The notes under the pieces: generated by a model
Database searches by the model: none
What the model saw: the letters and a program-made list of their open reading frames with translations, nothing else
Told to the model about the DNA's origin: nothing
Program-made: the position numbers and the translations under genes
Assembly (NCBI GenBank): GCA_009103225.1
Contig: RHPI01000797.1
Coordinates: 758,229 to 822,228, forward strand
Direction of reading: 5' to 3'
Length of the DNA: 64,000 bases
From: Chlorokybus atmophyticus
Lineage: Eukaryota > Streptophyta > Chlorokybophyceae > Chlorokybales > Chlorokybaceae
Shown: positions 1 to 11,959 of the stretch, in pieces
Position numbering within the stretch: position 1 is the stretch's first letter
Layout of the letters: each line of letters opens with the position of its first letter

Positions 1-24
1 GAGAGAGAGAGAGAGAGAGAGAGC
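1..24. repeat. (GA)n microsatellite
   Basis: Perfect GA dinucleotide run at the left edge, within an intron of the DNAI7-like gene. Confidence 0.9.
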
Positions 25-52
25 ACCCACACCCACACACCCGCCCCCTCAC

Positions 53-1256
53 CTCAGCCACCTTTCCCATTCGTTCTTCTTCTCCTCCCCCACCTCCCCC
101 ACCTCCCCTCTCCCATCCCTCCTGGCAAGCAAGTCGGCTCCGGGCCTGGCCCGCAACCCCTCCGCCTCCGCCTCCAACCGCGCGGACTCCTCCGCCCGAC
201 GGGCCTGCTCCGTCTCAAATGCCAAGCGCTCGGACTCGAGGCGACGGGCGCGCTCGGACTCTTCTTGGCGGGCGCGTTCTGGGGGAGAAGAGGGAGGGGG
301 ATGTGGTGGCCGTGAGTACGAAGGCAAAGGCACATACGTGGGTGGGTGGGTGGGTGGGTGTGGGTGGGTGAGTGTGCGCGTGAGACTCCCGCTAGTTGAA
401 GCATGTCAATTTGCAAGACGGGTAGTGATGCATATGTTTTTCAGTGTGAATGCGTGCGATGTTTTACCTTCTTCGAGTTTGCGTTGCTCTTCAGCTGCTT
501 TCTCTGCGTTTCAGCGCGCGTGTGAAGGGTTGATTTTGTCAATAACCACGTACGATTCAAACCACAATTAACGCAACAGATACACAGCTCACCACACCCG
601 CATTCGCACCCAATGTCGCACTCATAGTCGCGCTCGCACTTGCACTAGCACACAAACAATATCTCGCACGCGCGCACACACGCTCACGCACACTCTCTTC
701 CTTTCCCATGCGCACGCACACACGCACAAACGCACATTCACATATCACTGACCTCGCTCTGCTTCAATCTGCGCACGGTCCTTCTTTCCCACCTTACCCC
801 CCTTCTTCTTCCCGCCGCCCTTGGGAGATTTGGGAGACTTGGGAGACTTCGCCTGGGACAACAGCAGGCTTCTAAGTATGTGTGGGTGTGTGGGTGTGCG
901 TGTGTGTGCGCAGAGCCAGTGAGTTGCTTGAAAACCATGCGCGCACAAGTCACAATTACTGCAAATGCACACAAGCACATCACGCCAATCCTCTGTGATG
1001 AGGTTAAGTAAGTAACTTACGCGAAGAAATGCGAAATCAAGCATGCACAGCAGGCCCAAGGAAAACATACCAACAACAGCAGCAACAGCAGCAGCAACAT
1101 TAACATGTCTACAAGTAAGCTCACTGTGAAGGCAGCAGAAAGTCAGTGAAACAGAGCTGGGGGAAACAAACTCGTGTCATGCATCGCTTGGCAAAGCTGA
1201 TGGCAGGTCAAGGGGGGAAGACCAACAGGATGCTGCACAGATGATGCACTTACCAT
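53..1256 (-). CDS. DNAI7: DNAI7/IC97 (CASC1)-like axonemal inner-arm dynein component, N-terminal part
   Basis: Partial gene, 5' end only; it runs off the left edge. The exon model is 1254-1256 (start codon only), 753-852, 468-503 and 53-278, with the next donor at 52. Phases agree at all three junctions, giving about 121 residues. The protein opens with a Lys/Gly/Pro-rich basic head (MAKSPKSPKSPKGGGKKKGG), then a long Glu/Arg/Ala-rich charged helix, and ends in EEKKNEWERWL. Members of the DNAI7/CASC1 family start in the same way: a basic head, a charged coiled coil, then a conserved Trp-containing motif entering the folded domain. In Chlamydomonas, IC97 is part of inner-arm dynein I1/f. The defining C-terminal part is outside the window, so another coiled-coil protein is possible. 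The exon structure is well supported; the family name is an inference. Confidence 0.5.
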
Positions 1257-1767
1257 TGTGGCAACACAAACTGGCTTGGGGCAAACACGACCGGACTGAA
1301 CTTCAGCCCGCGAGGGCGAAACCCACGGCGACGGCGGTGGTGAAGGATGACGTTGATGACTGCGCCCAGGAGAAGTTCGAGTAGCTGTATGTTGTTGTGG
1401 ACGTGGTGGACGAGGAGGAGGGCTGCCCGCCCGCCCGCCCGCCCGCCCTGCCTGCCCGCTCACGCCAGGTGTGGAAGTTGCGCCCTGCCGTTGGGTCGGA
1501 AGTTCCGCGCCCCAGGTCACGTGAGGGCAGCAGTGTCCGAGCTCAGAGCATCGTTGCAGTGAACAAATGAAAAGTGATCTTCTCAAAGGAGTTTTGCTTG
1601 ATGCTTTAAAAGTGGCTTGATCATGGAGGAAACTTGATTCAAGCCTACCAAGTAAGCTCCTTGAAGGTTGCAACTTATGCTACGTATGTCACATGACTGA
1701 CATGACAAACATAGATAGCAATCATCTTAACACACGCACATACATATATATTTACATAAATATATAT

Positions 1768-1771
<4 letters not shown>

Positions 1772-1805
<34 letters not shown>
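1772..1805. repeat. (TA)n microsatellite
   Basis: Uninterrupted TA run of about 34 bases in AT-rich intergenic DNA. Confidence 0.95.
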
Positions 1806-1809
<4 letters not shown>

Positions 1810-2716
1810 TCATTGTTGAGGTGAGCAATTGTGTGAACATATAAAAGTAAAATGCATAATAAACTTACGTACAAGCATTGATTGATCTGCACTTTATGTC
1901 GTTTAAGCATTCATACAAATTATTATTTTTTAAACTAGTAAATTACTATATTATAATCAATGATAATATACTTAAAATGTGGAAGCAAACCCGCTATTAA
2001 CTTTTCGATCGTGTTAGTTGTGATTTCACGTAAAATTACATTATATTTCTTGTATGTAACTAGCTGGTACAAGGAAACAACCTTAGTTCATTGCAATGCA
2101 CAACATAATTATTATTGAGTATGCAGATGTCCATAATGCTGAATATTTGCATTGTTAATAGTTATTAATTTTATATGTGTGCGTTTGCGTGTGTAGAGCC
2201 AATTGCCAATTGCTTTCGTATCGGAAAAGCACGCGCACTCAAGAACACACATGCACACGCACATGCACACATCAAGTACATTGCAATTCCCGTGTAAATA
2301 GATGTCTTTGTCCCTTACAATAGCCAACTATGCACACAGAGTGCGGGAAATGTTGCAAGCTTGCTTAGCAGTTATAACATTATGGCGCGTCAACCAGCAA
2401 GGGTAGTCAGTGACCGTCGCCATTTTGGCTAAAGCACATGTGTTATATATGTCATGTGACTAATTGTGTTACACAATTTAAATTTAAAAGGATTTCTTGC
2501 AACATTGTGTACATATCAAGATAATGTGCATAACAATACTTGTTGGATTGGGTCGACACATTCATCAATTGACACAGTCATTGACAAAGCGCGTATGATT
2601 CGTTATCAAACATATATGTTAACCGGTATGCTTGATGTTATGATCTTTAATTTTGTTTTATGAATGATATCATATCATATAACATGCGCAACACTCTCAT
2701 TTTTAATTTACATTGA

Positions 2717-2768
2717 GTGTCATTGTTGAACTTAACAGCAAATTTGCTGTTAAGTTCAACAATGACAC
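2717..2768. repeat. 52-bp perfect palindrome
   Basis: The 52 bases equal their own reverse complement, centred between 2742 and 2743 on AAA/TTT, so there is no unpaired loop. It can form a 26-bp cruciform arm. It does not resemble a terminator tied to a neighbouring gene, because no gene lies near it. Confidence 0.95.
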
Positions 2769-3123
2769 ATTATTTAAAAATGTTATATGAGATGATTGAA
2801 GCATATCAATACCATAATTAGCCGCTATCTTTACGCATCTCGCAACGTAACAATCATTATGAAATGAGCCAATAAAACGTGTTTTTTTTAAAGAATATGT
2901 GCATTAGCATGAATCATAAAATGGTTGAGTGCATTAACACGTGTTTCACATGCTCAATACGTGTATTGATACATTATAACAAAGTGCCGGTTTACGGATT
3001 TTCAAGGTCCCTCGCTCTTACCCAACAAGGTCTCAGTCGACTCTGGCGAAGACCCAATCGATGACCACAAAATGTAGCCGCACAGGCCGTCGCTTTCGCT
3101 TAACAGATCACACGCACCGAACG

Positions 3124-3179
3124 TGTCATCTGACTTAACAACTTGTTAAGTCAAATGACATGAAGGTTGAACCTTCACA
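3124..3179. repeat. Two adjacent hairpins
   Basis: An 18-bp arm (TGTCATCTGACTTAACAA) is matched downstream with a single mismatch. It is followed at once by a perfect 17-bp hairpin, TGAAGGTT-G-AACCTTCA. Confidence 0.85.
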
Positions 3180-4423
3180 TCCATAGCTGCAGACAAGAAC
3201 TGGGCCACGTCGCCATCGCCACCGTTAATGATAATAGTGTCCTCGCGTGCATTACTGATGGGCCGATCACGCACATCGTATTTAACGTGGTATTGCGCAT
3301 CCTCTTTCATCCAACCCACGGGCAAAGCGCCCTGCTGTGCCAACACTCAACCCTTAAGATTGGCCACCGCCGTCGGCGGTTTACGCGCGATAAGCCACCA
3401 AAATGGAGTCAACAATTAAATCTCCACGTCCACTGCCACATTGTGGCGCTCCATGGGTGTGGGGGTGCAGCTGAGGAGCTTGCATGGAAGTCAGGGCGTT
3501 TGCAAAAAAGAGAAGAAGAATAAGGGTAGGTACGGACGTTGAGAATCGACGGACAGGCAAGCTACTATGTATAATGTGCTATAAAACTTTTCATTGAACG
3601 CGCTAGTACTAAATGAACTCACTTGATAAACCTCTTTACAACAATACATTGGTGTAATGTAGTACATGTATATAACAATGTTACAATGAAATAAGCTTGT
3701 GATACGATTTGATGAGTATGAGGACTACGTAGCTAAAAGCAATTTATGCATTATCATTTCATGTAGAATGTGTTTACATATTTCAATGTTGCAATGCTAT
3801 GGATATGCAGTATATAACTATATAATTGCGCATATTGCATACTTTCATGCATGTTTTACACTTAGTAAGTAAACTTTATAATTGTTATAAAGCATATTCG
3901 TTGATAGGTGTAATTAAATTATAAAACTTATGTATGCCGCATACATATAATATAAGAAATCGATGACATACATCGACGCATGAGTTGTTTTGTCCGAAAG
4001 GTTTAAATGCTTGCCATTTGTGACCGTTTTAAGCTTTATCACATCATATGAAGCTACCTAGCTTAAATTTACAAGTTGCGCCATGGCTATATGCATGTTA
4101 TATACAAATTGTCGTAAATTTCCATATGCGTAAAGATGTTGTGTGTTCACAAGCTTACCCGTGGATTAAATATTTTGTTTTAAAAAGGGGTACGTTGTTG
4201 TGAATGTTTTAATGACACGATTAACAGATGCATATGAAACACGCGTTAGCAATAAATTGTAACGCGTTATCATTTACGATAGCTTGAAATGTACAATCCT
4301 GCAACCTGCAACGTTATGAATAACATGCGTACAACCTTTATATATACATGCGTCACACTTGGATACCTTAAAACCCTATATAGACCTAGCATGCAATATG
4401 TAATCATACAAATGATTGATTAT

Positions 4424-4450
4424 CAAGCCCTCATAACTTATGAGGGCTTG
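4424..4450. repeat. 27-bp perfect hairpin
   Basis: Thirteen-base arms (CAAGCCCTCATAA) flank one unpaired C in gene-poor DNA. Confidence 0.9.
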
Positions 4451-6390
4451 AAGCCACAACAGACCAAGTTTTAATGTTAAATGTAATGGGCTCATTATTT
4501 TTAGCATTGCAGTACGTGGCACTAAAATGATCTTGAAATAGTAATTTCATATTTGACATTACAACAACTCGACGACCATGGCGTGTATACCGATATGCAA
4601 TGTTTTACGTAGGGCAGCTATTGTCATAAGGCGGCAGCGGCGGGGAAGTGCTGACAATCTTATGATAAGGACATGGATTCAATTAAACTATACCGCAATG
4701 TACCTTATTGGAGAACAAATTAAATTATGTGAAACTTGATTAAACTTAACAAGATAACGGATAATTATGGGACACATAAGATTTGATCTAACGGGCAGAA
4801 ATATTGGTATTTTAATACAAGCAATCTTACGATAAAAGATACAATGATGGTATTGTACAGTGTCAAACACATTTGCTTATTTATGATCTCCTACGTGATC
4901 ATGCAACGTATGTAACTTTTTGTTACGTCTATCAGATACAAACGCATTAAATCATTTATATTATGTAGGGCACTTTTTATCATGTATCTGTCTCATAACT
5001 TTTTGCAGGTTACGACATTGTCACGGACGGTTTATACCAATATTATTGCCCTCCACATTAAACTCATTGCCTCGTTTGCAATGTATTTGGGGCTGCGGGC
5101 AGAAGTAATGTTTGATCACTTCGTAAGAATAAATAAAGTATTGTACACATATTGTGCATGAATGTAATACACTACGGTCCCCTTATAAAAACGTTTTACA
5201 CTAGGCTGGCCAGTATTTGTAGTGCATTCCGTACCATTGTCAAGTTGATGCAAATTAATGATACAAAAACATGCTTCCAAAAATACAGCCCACCACATGT
5301 TACACCCTTTGAGGAAGACATTCCTTCTGTTATAAACATAAACATTTATAAAAAGTTTCCATCAAGCGTATTGCCACACAAGCATGGCGTAAGTTTCAAA
5401 AACAGACTTATAAGTATGCAGCCTACGTTGCGCAATGTGCCATGGTGTTATCACTTGAACAACATCCCAATTGCGAATTGATAATATGTGCTCAAGTGAA
5501 TATAACAAAAGTTTGTTAGCATGTATTGATGTTATGTTACAAGGTTGGTAGCCATGGTATGCTTGATCTAGCATGAGTTATTTTAGAAGAAGTTCATAAA
5601 TACTTATGGGTCATTTTGTGCTGCGGTTGTGACATGACTTGAAAATCTGGGTGTGCATCACCATAGACCAATCAATGTCAACTTCAATTTTCGCATGTAG
5701 GCCTTCACATTCCGCTTCCAACCATATATGGCACGGGTATAGATTAATACAAGACGGTTTGCAACTTGATGGCCAAAAACGTCCATTTTCAAGTTTTAAT
5801 AATATATATAAGTACCTCGAATAGTATGATAGCCTTCCTAGTGTTAAAGATGACTAAGTCACTTTTTTTATGTCCGTAAACAATATTGCAATGCTTGCAA
5901 TCGTGAGGCTACAAAGAAGCTGTTTGCAATGATTGCAAACGGCTAAACGGCATGCGTTCGTGTGTAAGCTTGTTGAATTGAAGCTTGTTAAATTGAATTT
6001 CATACAATTACGGCAACGCAACTCAACAGAAGTTTTGTTAAAGGGCAACAGCATGTTCATGCCTTGTCCGCTGACATATGCAGAGACACAAGCTAGGCTG
6101 TTTGCGCATATCGATGGCTATAACATGACATTGCAAGCGCAGTACAAGTTCATTCATTACGGTGGATTCCCCTCCGTTGTGGTGACCGCTTGAATATCCA
6201 CCCTCATCACCGTGTAGCGGAGCACGGTGACAAGTTACTTGCCATGGCGGTACTGCAGCTGAAGGCCTCCACGTCTCTCACACGTCTGCAGCAAGGCCCC
6301 CCTCGCCCGCTGCTAAAACGAGGAGAATGCGCAATCTCACCGGCTGCAAGACACTTGTAATTGTAAGGTCACCTATGTCATTGTCGCATT

Positions 6391-6600
6391 AATTATAACA
6401 GCTCAGTGAGCTGTTATAATGTTGTTATTGCGCAGTGCGCAATGATAATGCGAAAAACATATGTGCAATGATAATTTTAACAACGTAATAGCCGCCTGCC
6501 ATCGTGCTGGGCAACATGGCGTCATCATCAGACCTAAAGGCACCCATTGCCAAGTGGTGCCCTTAGGTCAGAGTGGTTAGCAACCACACTTAATTAAGTG
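6391..6600. repeat. Cluster of five hairpins
   Basis: Consecutive inverted repeats: a 29-bp perfect hairpin (arm ATTATAACAGCTCA), a 17-bp one (ATTGCGCA-G-TGCGCAAT), a near-perfect arm pair GACCTAAAGGCACC / GGTGCCCTTAGGTC with an 11-base loop, GTGGTTAGCAACCAC, and CACTTAATTAAGTG. The density is far above chance for a 200-bp stretch. Confidence 0.85.
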
Positions 6601-6903
6601 AACACATGCATATGGTGCATTTTACTGCTTAAGTGCCGCTTTACTGCTTGAGCGCCTCCAGCGACAGGCATAGGTTACAGGAAATCTACATAAGCTCGTG
6701 ACCTCCGCTTGGGTCTCGCCATTGCGTCGCAAATTGTTTCCCCTGCCGGCCGATGAAATATTGGCAACGGCCGTGCACCTGAGGATACTCATTTAGACTG
6801 TCGAAACTCAGTCCACCTGTAATCTTGATACAGAGACCTGAGTATAACGGCCGTTACCATTAGGAGGCGGCCGTTTTAATTAACGGACTGACCTAGACTG
6901 ACA

Positions 6904-7078
6904 GGTACCTGTTAAATACCCATCAGTCAAGCAAAGGGGACTTGACCTAACTAACCAGTACCCAACAGTTAGGTACCGGCGACTGTATCTCGAAGGTACC
7001 CAACTATCAGGTACCTTATGGTACCTTCAAGGTACGTGACGTCACTGTCCCCAATACCTATCGGTACCATTCAGTCAC
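6904..7078. repeat. Stretch with six GGTACC sites
   Basis: GGTACC occurs at 6904, 6972, 6995, 7010, 7020 and 7073, with further GGTAC half-matches between them. The site is expected about once per 4 kb. Confidence 0.85.
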
Positions 7079-7227
7079 GAGCAGGTACTGCATGTAATTG
7101 TCATCAACTGTGAGAGACGGCGAGTCACAAATATATAATGTAATATAATAACTTGACTGATTCAAAATTATATAATAACAATAAACATTGTAACATGTTG
7201 CTACACTACTATGTAAACTACATTGAG

Positions 7228-7264
<37 letters not shown>
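7228..7264. repeat. (CTA)n trinucleotide microsatellite
   Basis: About twelve CTA units, followed by a shorter run of the same repeat near 7274. Confidence 0.95.
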
Positions 7265-8457
7265 AACATTGAGCTACTACTACTACCCTATATACTCTAC
7301 CCTTAAACTCAGCCGCCGCTCCTCCACTCTCCACTCCTCCACGCCTGCGCCGCCGCTCCTCCGCCGCCCTCGCCGCTCCTCCTCCGCTTGGCCTGGTCGG
7401 CAAGAAGGCGTCAACACAACGGCATCATACACAGACATACAAAGAAACTCACCTACCATGCCGCCGCCGCCGCCGCCTGGCCTGGCCTGGCCTGGCCTGT
7501 AAGAAGGGCGGGTTGCGCTGTTGCACTTAACATAACACCATCATGCACATGCAACTCAACTACTCTGTGTACACACATATACACAAACTCACCAACCGTG
7601 CCGCCGCCGCCGCCACCACCGCCAATGCCACCGCCGCCGTCGCCGCCACCCCCGCCGCCGCCGCCGCACAACTGTCCTTGTAAATGAAGCCGTTCAGCAA
7701 TTGAAACGCTGCTGCGTTTCAAACGCTCAACGTCTTCAAGTTCAATGGTACAGTCGTACCACTAACATGGTACGACAGCACCGTTGTATCATTGAATGAT
7801 GAGTACCGTATAGGGTACTTTAATGGGACTGTTGTACCATCGCAATGGTACTATTGTTCCATTGAGTGTGCCGAGTATAACTAACCGGACTGACAGGTAC
7901 TTGCCGCCATCGCTCGTCCCTCTTAGGAGACTTAGTTGAGATGAGTGGTCACTTGCTTGCTCATGTAGGTTAGTCGCCGCCGCGGCTTATGTACGACCGA
8001 CGGCCGGCCGCGGGTCAACTCCGACTCACCGATATCGACCGCCGCTATTAGGGGCCTGAATATACACTTAATTGCCATTACAGGTAGGTCGCCGTTACGG
8101 AAGCAGTATGACCGGCGGTCGGCCGTAAAAATATGTTGATGTCATGTCATGACCGGTAGGCAACAGTCCACTGTACTGTACGATCGGCGGTCGGCAATTG
8201 ATTATTGTCCACAATACGCACTGGCAGTTTATTCAGTCCCTTTGTGGCCCAAGTCGTTGAGTCCGTTAAGGTCAGATAGGGTCAGGCATCCAACAGTCCC
8301 TCAGTCTCTCGTCAGTCACCGTGTAAAATTTGCGACGTGCCAGCGGTGCTGCGCATGACGTCACAAGCTGATAAAGCGTTGAGTTGGCTTGTTTTTGTAG
8401 GTGTAGGTGTATTTTTCATACACTACCAATTTTCAATTGGTTGCTAATGGTCACTCT

Positions 8458-8481
8458 ACACACACACACACACACACACAC
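8458..8481. repeat. (CA)n microsatellite
   Basis: CA dinucleotide run, followed 30 bases later by a TG run, so the two can pair with each other. Confidence 0.9.
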
Positions 8482-8526
8482 GTTTGTGTTTCCAACCGTA
8501 TGCACACACATGTGTGTGTGTGTGTG

Positions 8527-8594
8527 TATGTACAATGGATGGCCACACACAGACACATATGCATGTGTCTGTGTGTGGCCATCCATTGTACATA
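8527..8594. repeat. 68-bp inverted repeat with 4-base loop
   Basis: Thirty-two-base arms match perfectly (the left arm begins TATGTACAATGGATGGCC) around the loop ATGC at 8559-8562. It is the longest uninterrupted stem in the window. It lies next to CA/TG microsatellites, with no gene close by. Confidence 0.95.
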
Positions 8595-11500
8595 AAAGGG
8601 ACCGTGTGCCCATCCAATAAGGGAGAGATAGTTGCAAGTTAATGAGTTGGCTAGCATGTACATGAAGGGCGCAATCGTTTTTACAGCCGCATTGCATATG
8701 TGGCCCACCAAGATTAGCAAGATAATAACTCCCAACAACTTGCTCATCGTTGTTGGCATATAAGCGATTGCAGTAAAAGCAGTTCAACTCTAGTTTGGTT
8801 ATACCAACTTATCACGTACACTCATGTTGATACATATACGATATCGCTATCCCAACATAGTGTCGTAGCTTGGACATTCTATGTATAAATGATGAGCATT
8901 GTGTCCTCGTCATCGTTATCGTAGCACTTCACTGTTGCTAGCTGCCTGTCAAATATTGGTAATTATTGCCATAATGGCCATGCATTAAAACAATTTGCTA
9001 CCTCTTGCTGAGCATATGAATGCATATGAGAGCATAAAATGGTCACGTGCTTGTGGGCCCGCATGATGTGTGTTATTGTGCACGTGCATGTGCACAAAAC
9101 TCCATACATCGTATATGACCGCTGATGTGCATAGTAGCGACATGTGGCAAGGACAACGGCATAAATTTTACCATGTGCGATTGAATTCATTGTGAGACCT
9201 CGTGGAAGCTAGCTAAGCATTCTACATAGCTTGTGGCCCATTTAATGCAGATGTAGCTATAGCTTTGTTTATGATTCATTAGCTTTGGTTAGTACTGCTC
9301 ACCAATCAAAACTCAGGCGTCGAGCTTTTCGCAAAAAAACTTTCAATGAAAGCCTCTTGAAAGTATCTGCGTAACTTGCAAATGCTATATTTGCATAACA
9401 TGGCGTGACGATGATTTAAAATATACACATCAAATCTGTGTACTAAGACTCGATCCGCAAACACGTCGTTATGGCTTTTACTCTTTTGCATATTTCATGC
9501 TTGCTATTTGTAACCAAATGTCAACATATAGAGATACAAAAAAACAAACGCTGTAAATCTTACGTGTTTAGCCCCCTCAGACTGAGCAAGACATTGGTAA
9601 GTGTTCCGCGCTCGGCATGTTGAACAAGCGGCCCAAAGGTAATCTTAAAATGGATGCGCCACAGCTAAAACAGCAATTGCACCCCTTCCGCTTGTTGGCC
9701 TTGGCTGCAGCTATGCATATTGCAGTTTTGTAATGTTATATATATGCTAGATGCTGTTTATAATATGAGTTTGGTTTTGCCAGGATTTATCCGAGCGATA
9801 GGCTTATCACATATACATTGATAAAGGTGGAGGGAAGAGAGTCAGCACAGCACACATGGCGTTTAGACCATTATGGGCTGCTGTGACTGTGAATGCAAGC
9901 TGCCTTCGCAATTATAGTACGCCGCAATAGCCATGATGATGCCTCAGCTCTCCCTCCATATGTATGCGGCCAGCCGCCTCTAGAGCACCCCAGCCTACCC
10001 GATAACCCATGCTTCAGGCCGGAGCACGAACCCATCCAAAGCTTCCACGACAAAAACATTAAGAAAGTTGCCACCTGTCTTAGCCGTAAACCCTCCCTAA
10101 CCTCGCCACCTTCGTTGCCCTTGCTATCAGAGATGAACTGTTCGCAAGCAAACCGATTGGATACACCGCTAGGTTTGTGTAAGATTGCATTGTAAGCTGA
10201 CATTGTCAGCAGCGGCGGCGTTGCCACTTAGATGAGAAGTTGTACGCGTTTTTTATATGTATGATAGAGGGCCTTGCAGATTGCAACCTAGACGCACCCG
10301 ATGTGGCCTTGATTGCGCAATACGAAATATGAATACGAATACGTTCACACATCTGGTATCAATAATACGATTCTTATACGATTCAAATACGACTTGATAT
10401 GTGACATCGCATTGCATTATGTGCTATCAACAATAATGACCAACCGCAATGTCACATTGCACACGGTGTGCAATCATTCCCAAGCTCAAACACCTCATTA
10501 CAGCCGCAGCGTACAACGAAACTTCACTTAAGAATGAACGCACATCATATGTAAGTGCATTTTATTAATTGCAATATGTAAGCATCCCAATGTTTGGTGG
10601 GATAGTCTCTTTGATAGTATTTTAAATAGCATTGTTATTTATTTGCTATATATGATAGATATTTATATACGATGAAATACTAGTATTTTCAATGCAAGTT
10701 GAATACTATAATGCGACCAGGCACAGTGTGGATTAACGTAACCGCTTGAACATCGCGCTACTTTAAGCAAAAGTGATGCATGCAAATTTCCATTTTGATT
10801 ATGGCAACGACATCAACAGTTTATAAGTCTGGGGTCAGCATACATGTTGGTGTATCGAAATGAAGACTTAAAATTGCATGTCTCAACATCAAAGTTGTCC
10901 GCATGCACACTGCTTGCATGCTTTGTTGTTGGCTTAGCAATTAAGGGCCTGCAAAAGTTGATCACCACTTATTCGCACTTATGATATGGAAAGCCTGTTT
11001 ATGTAGGTTTGAATTGATGCATTGACTACATGCAATGTGAGCTATGCAATTGCAACTTGCCTTTGAAATAAACGACTCACTTGTTACCTTTCGGATAAGT
11101 ACTTACTAAAGAGGCTTTCCAATAAGTGACACATCAGCAACGTCAGAGCGCGTCGCTGCAAGTTTCATCATTCAATATATACCTTAAATGTAAGTTGTTG
11201 CCCAAACAATGCACAAAGTCGACTATGTCGCTGCTGCGGCACAAGCAACGTGGATGCCATATATGTTATGAAGCGAATGCCAGCGTTTGTACATCAACCA
11301 TTGGGCAGGCTGCTTGCATACAAACCTCACATGCAGCATTTGGCCTAAAAAATCTTATGCACATTATCAAGTGCATGTGTACAATACTCCCTCGCTAACA
11401 GTTTATGCAATTTGGCCAAAGCCATGGTGATTGGCGTACTGGCCTTAAGCTACATGCTATGAGGTTGCCATTGGTGTTGTCTTGACACTTTGCCAACAAA

Positions 11501-11959
11501 ACTCATACATGAGTTGCGCGAAGCACAGTTGAAGTTGGGAGAGAAAGCAATATGCAACAAGGACTTTCAACATGGACATGTACAACATTCGAGTAGCTTC
11601 AACAGTGCAAGAGCCAAGACTTACATAACAGCATGTTCAGTTTGAGTTGCTGGGTCACTCGTGTGTACATTGCATATGCTTTTTCACAAGCTGTGCATCT
11701 GCATGCTTTATTGCATAAAGCTAATATACATACACAATAAGGACGACAACAGCTTATCATCATGGCAAATCGCATCGCTTGCAACCATGTGGACTCTATG
11801 TTGTGAACGCCTGTATCTGTTAGCATCGGCACACAAATGCTTGCATTATTATATTGCATCCAACATTGCGCCGAACCCTACTGAATTCCTAACCACTAGC
11901 CTAGTGGCATTGTACAAATGCTACGTCACAACTACCGCGCCAGCCATCTTCACGCGCCG

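Larger units (their letters stand above)
1257..11959. other. 10.7-kb AT-rich gene-poor stretch
   Basis: No exon chain with consistent splice phases is visible on either strand. The first 400 bases are probably the 5' untranslated and promoter region of the DNAI7-like gene. The rest holds microsatellites, several strong palindromes (listed separately), a stretch crowded with GGTACC sites near 7 kb, and short open frames without recognisable domains. The minus-strand frame at 3146-3346 has a protein-like composition and may be a fossil. Confidence 0.6.

Noticed and set aside
5933-6193. 86-codon plus-strand frame in AT-rich DNA
   Set aside because: No recognisable domain and no flanking exons.
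9871-10227. Overlapping frames of about 100 codons on both strands
   Set aside because: No splice-consistent neighbours, no domain and no sign of which strand would code.
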